Source of the DNA: Aerococcus christensenii
GTDB taxonomy: Bacteria; Bacillota; Bacilli; Lactobacillales; Aerococcaceae
Length of the DNA stretch: 64,000 nucleotides
Reading direction: 5' to 3'
Assembly (NCBI RefSeq): GCF_001543105.1
Contig: NZ_CP014159.1
Span: 1,550,001 to 1,614,000 of the forward strand
The notes under the pieces are model-generated. The model saw nothing but the letters and a program-made list of their open reading frames with translations, made no database searches and was not told the origin of the DNA. Of the stretch, positions 63,336-64,000 are shown in pieces; position 1 is the stretch's first letter, and each line of letters starts with the position of its first letter. Position numbers and translations under genes: made by a program.

Positions 63336-63956
63336 TCACTTCATTTGATTATCTTGATCTGCTTTGTTTTTCTTAACTGTTTCTTGTAAAGATTTCAGGG
63401 CATCTTTCAACTCTTTGTCTTGATCTGCAAGCTGCTTTAAAGTTTCTTTTGCTTTTTGGGCAGCTTCCGCACTTTGACTTAAATTTGCTTTTAAGCTAGT
63501 AATATCCTTTGCTTGCGCTTTGGAGGCTTCTTCAGCTTTTTGAAGTTGTCCTTTCACTTGGTCTAATTGTGATTTTAAGTTTTCATTTTCTTTAGCTTTT
63601 GTTTCTAAAGTCCCAATCGTTTTTTGTAAGGCATTGATTGTTTGATCCGTTTGTTCTTTATTTGCCTTAACCGTTTCAGCAAGTTTACTGGTATCCACTA
63701 CTTTTTTGTCTAATTCACGAATAGCAATATGGATAGTATTCATCTCATTATGAATTTTGTCTAAATCCCCATCATGTTTAGTCAGTGCCTCTTCCGTTTA
63801 ACTGACTTTTGTCGTTAATTCATCAATAGATTTCTTATTCTCATCAATCCATTCTTAACGCATTTGAAATATTTAATACCCATCAATTCCTCTTTTCCTA
63901 TACTGCTTCATTAATGCTAATAACCGACTAATAAAACTATTTTCTTTTCAATTCAA
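63336..63956 (-). pseudogene. Coiled-coil protein gene broken by four in-frame stop codons
   Basis: The longest intact part (63336-63743, 135 residues) is a coiled coil rich in K, E, Q and A, but its ATG has no ribosome site. The same frame continues upstream to a TTG at 63956 that has GGAGG 5 nt before it, interrupted by TAA at 63798, 63855 and 63873 and TGA at 63948. If each TAA were CAA (Gln) the text would read as one coherent helical protein. I infer a decayed gene. The family is not recognised; coiled-coil surface or phage-tail-like proteins are candidates. Confidence 0.72.
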
Positions 63957-64000
63957 TAAGTCCTCCTTTTATTTAAACACCATATAAAAAGAGATGAGCA

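Noticed and set aside
63840..63883. Short frame starting M-G-I-K-Y-F-K as the true start of the right-edge gene
   Set aside because: Another frame continues upstream with coherent protein text to a TTG with a good ribosome site, in phase with the coiled coil.

Overview
The window reads as chromosomal DNA of a low-GC Gram-positive bacterium, most likely a member of the Lactobacillales. The evidence is strong AGGAGG-type ribosome sites, T-box leaders on glyQS and hisS-aspS, a Gram-positive SOS box on lexA, an LPXTG surface protein, and the conserved block recO-era-dgkA-ybeY-phoH-yqeY-rpsU. I cannot fix the genus from sequence alone; an Aerococcus/Facklamia-like organism is a guess.

Left region (1-5.85 kb, minus strand): one transcription unit starts at a strong promoter and passes through a TPP (thiamin pyrophosphate) riboswitch and an intrinsic terminator. 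It then encodes a LuxE-like acyl-adenylating enzyme, a LuxC-like acyl reductase, a ThiXYZ-type ABC importer (ATPase, permease, lipoprotein) and an SDR oxidoreductase cut by the window edge. The parts suggest a thiamin-regulated pathway that imports a compound and reduces a carboxylic acid to an aldehyde and then an alcohol. I know of no description of this combination, and it is the main discovery candidate. A second ABC importer of the same class, without a riboswitch, lies at 11.6-14.0 kb.

Accessory region (6-21 kb): a YefM/RelE-type toxin-antitoxin pair; a large FtsX-type ABC exporter divergent from a TetR regulator; a sortase-anchored collagen-like protein with perfect 36-bp repeats and a 16-nt homopolymer inside its promoter; two tandem hypoxanthine phosphoribosyltransferase genes; and a MoxR/VWA module whose metallopeptidase motif has degenerated.

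Central region (21-41 kb): mostly housekeeping and metabolic genes (flavin reductase, metallo-beta-lactamase fold hydrolase, proline iminopeptidase, MprF, PnuC, two universal stress proteins, Nth with an altered FeS motif, 5-formyl-THF cyclo-ligase, YbaK, NAD(P)HX dehydratase, glutamate dehydrogenase, dCMP deaminase, SHMT, RqcH, LexA). It also holds an ABC-2 permease preceded by the remains of its ATPase gene.

Right region (41-64 kb): apt-recJ-rnz-obg, glyQS, recO to rpsU, a KdgT-type permease, a Zur/Fur-type regulator, a PPDK regulatory protein, a secreted phospholipase A2, an RDD membrane protein with a periodic CxC motif, sppA, and hisS-aspS. A coiled-coil gene broken by several in-frame stop codons lies at the right edge.
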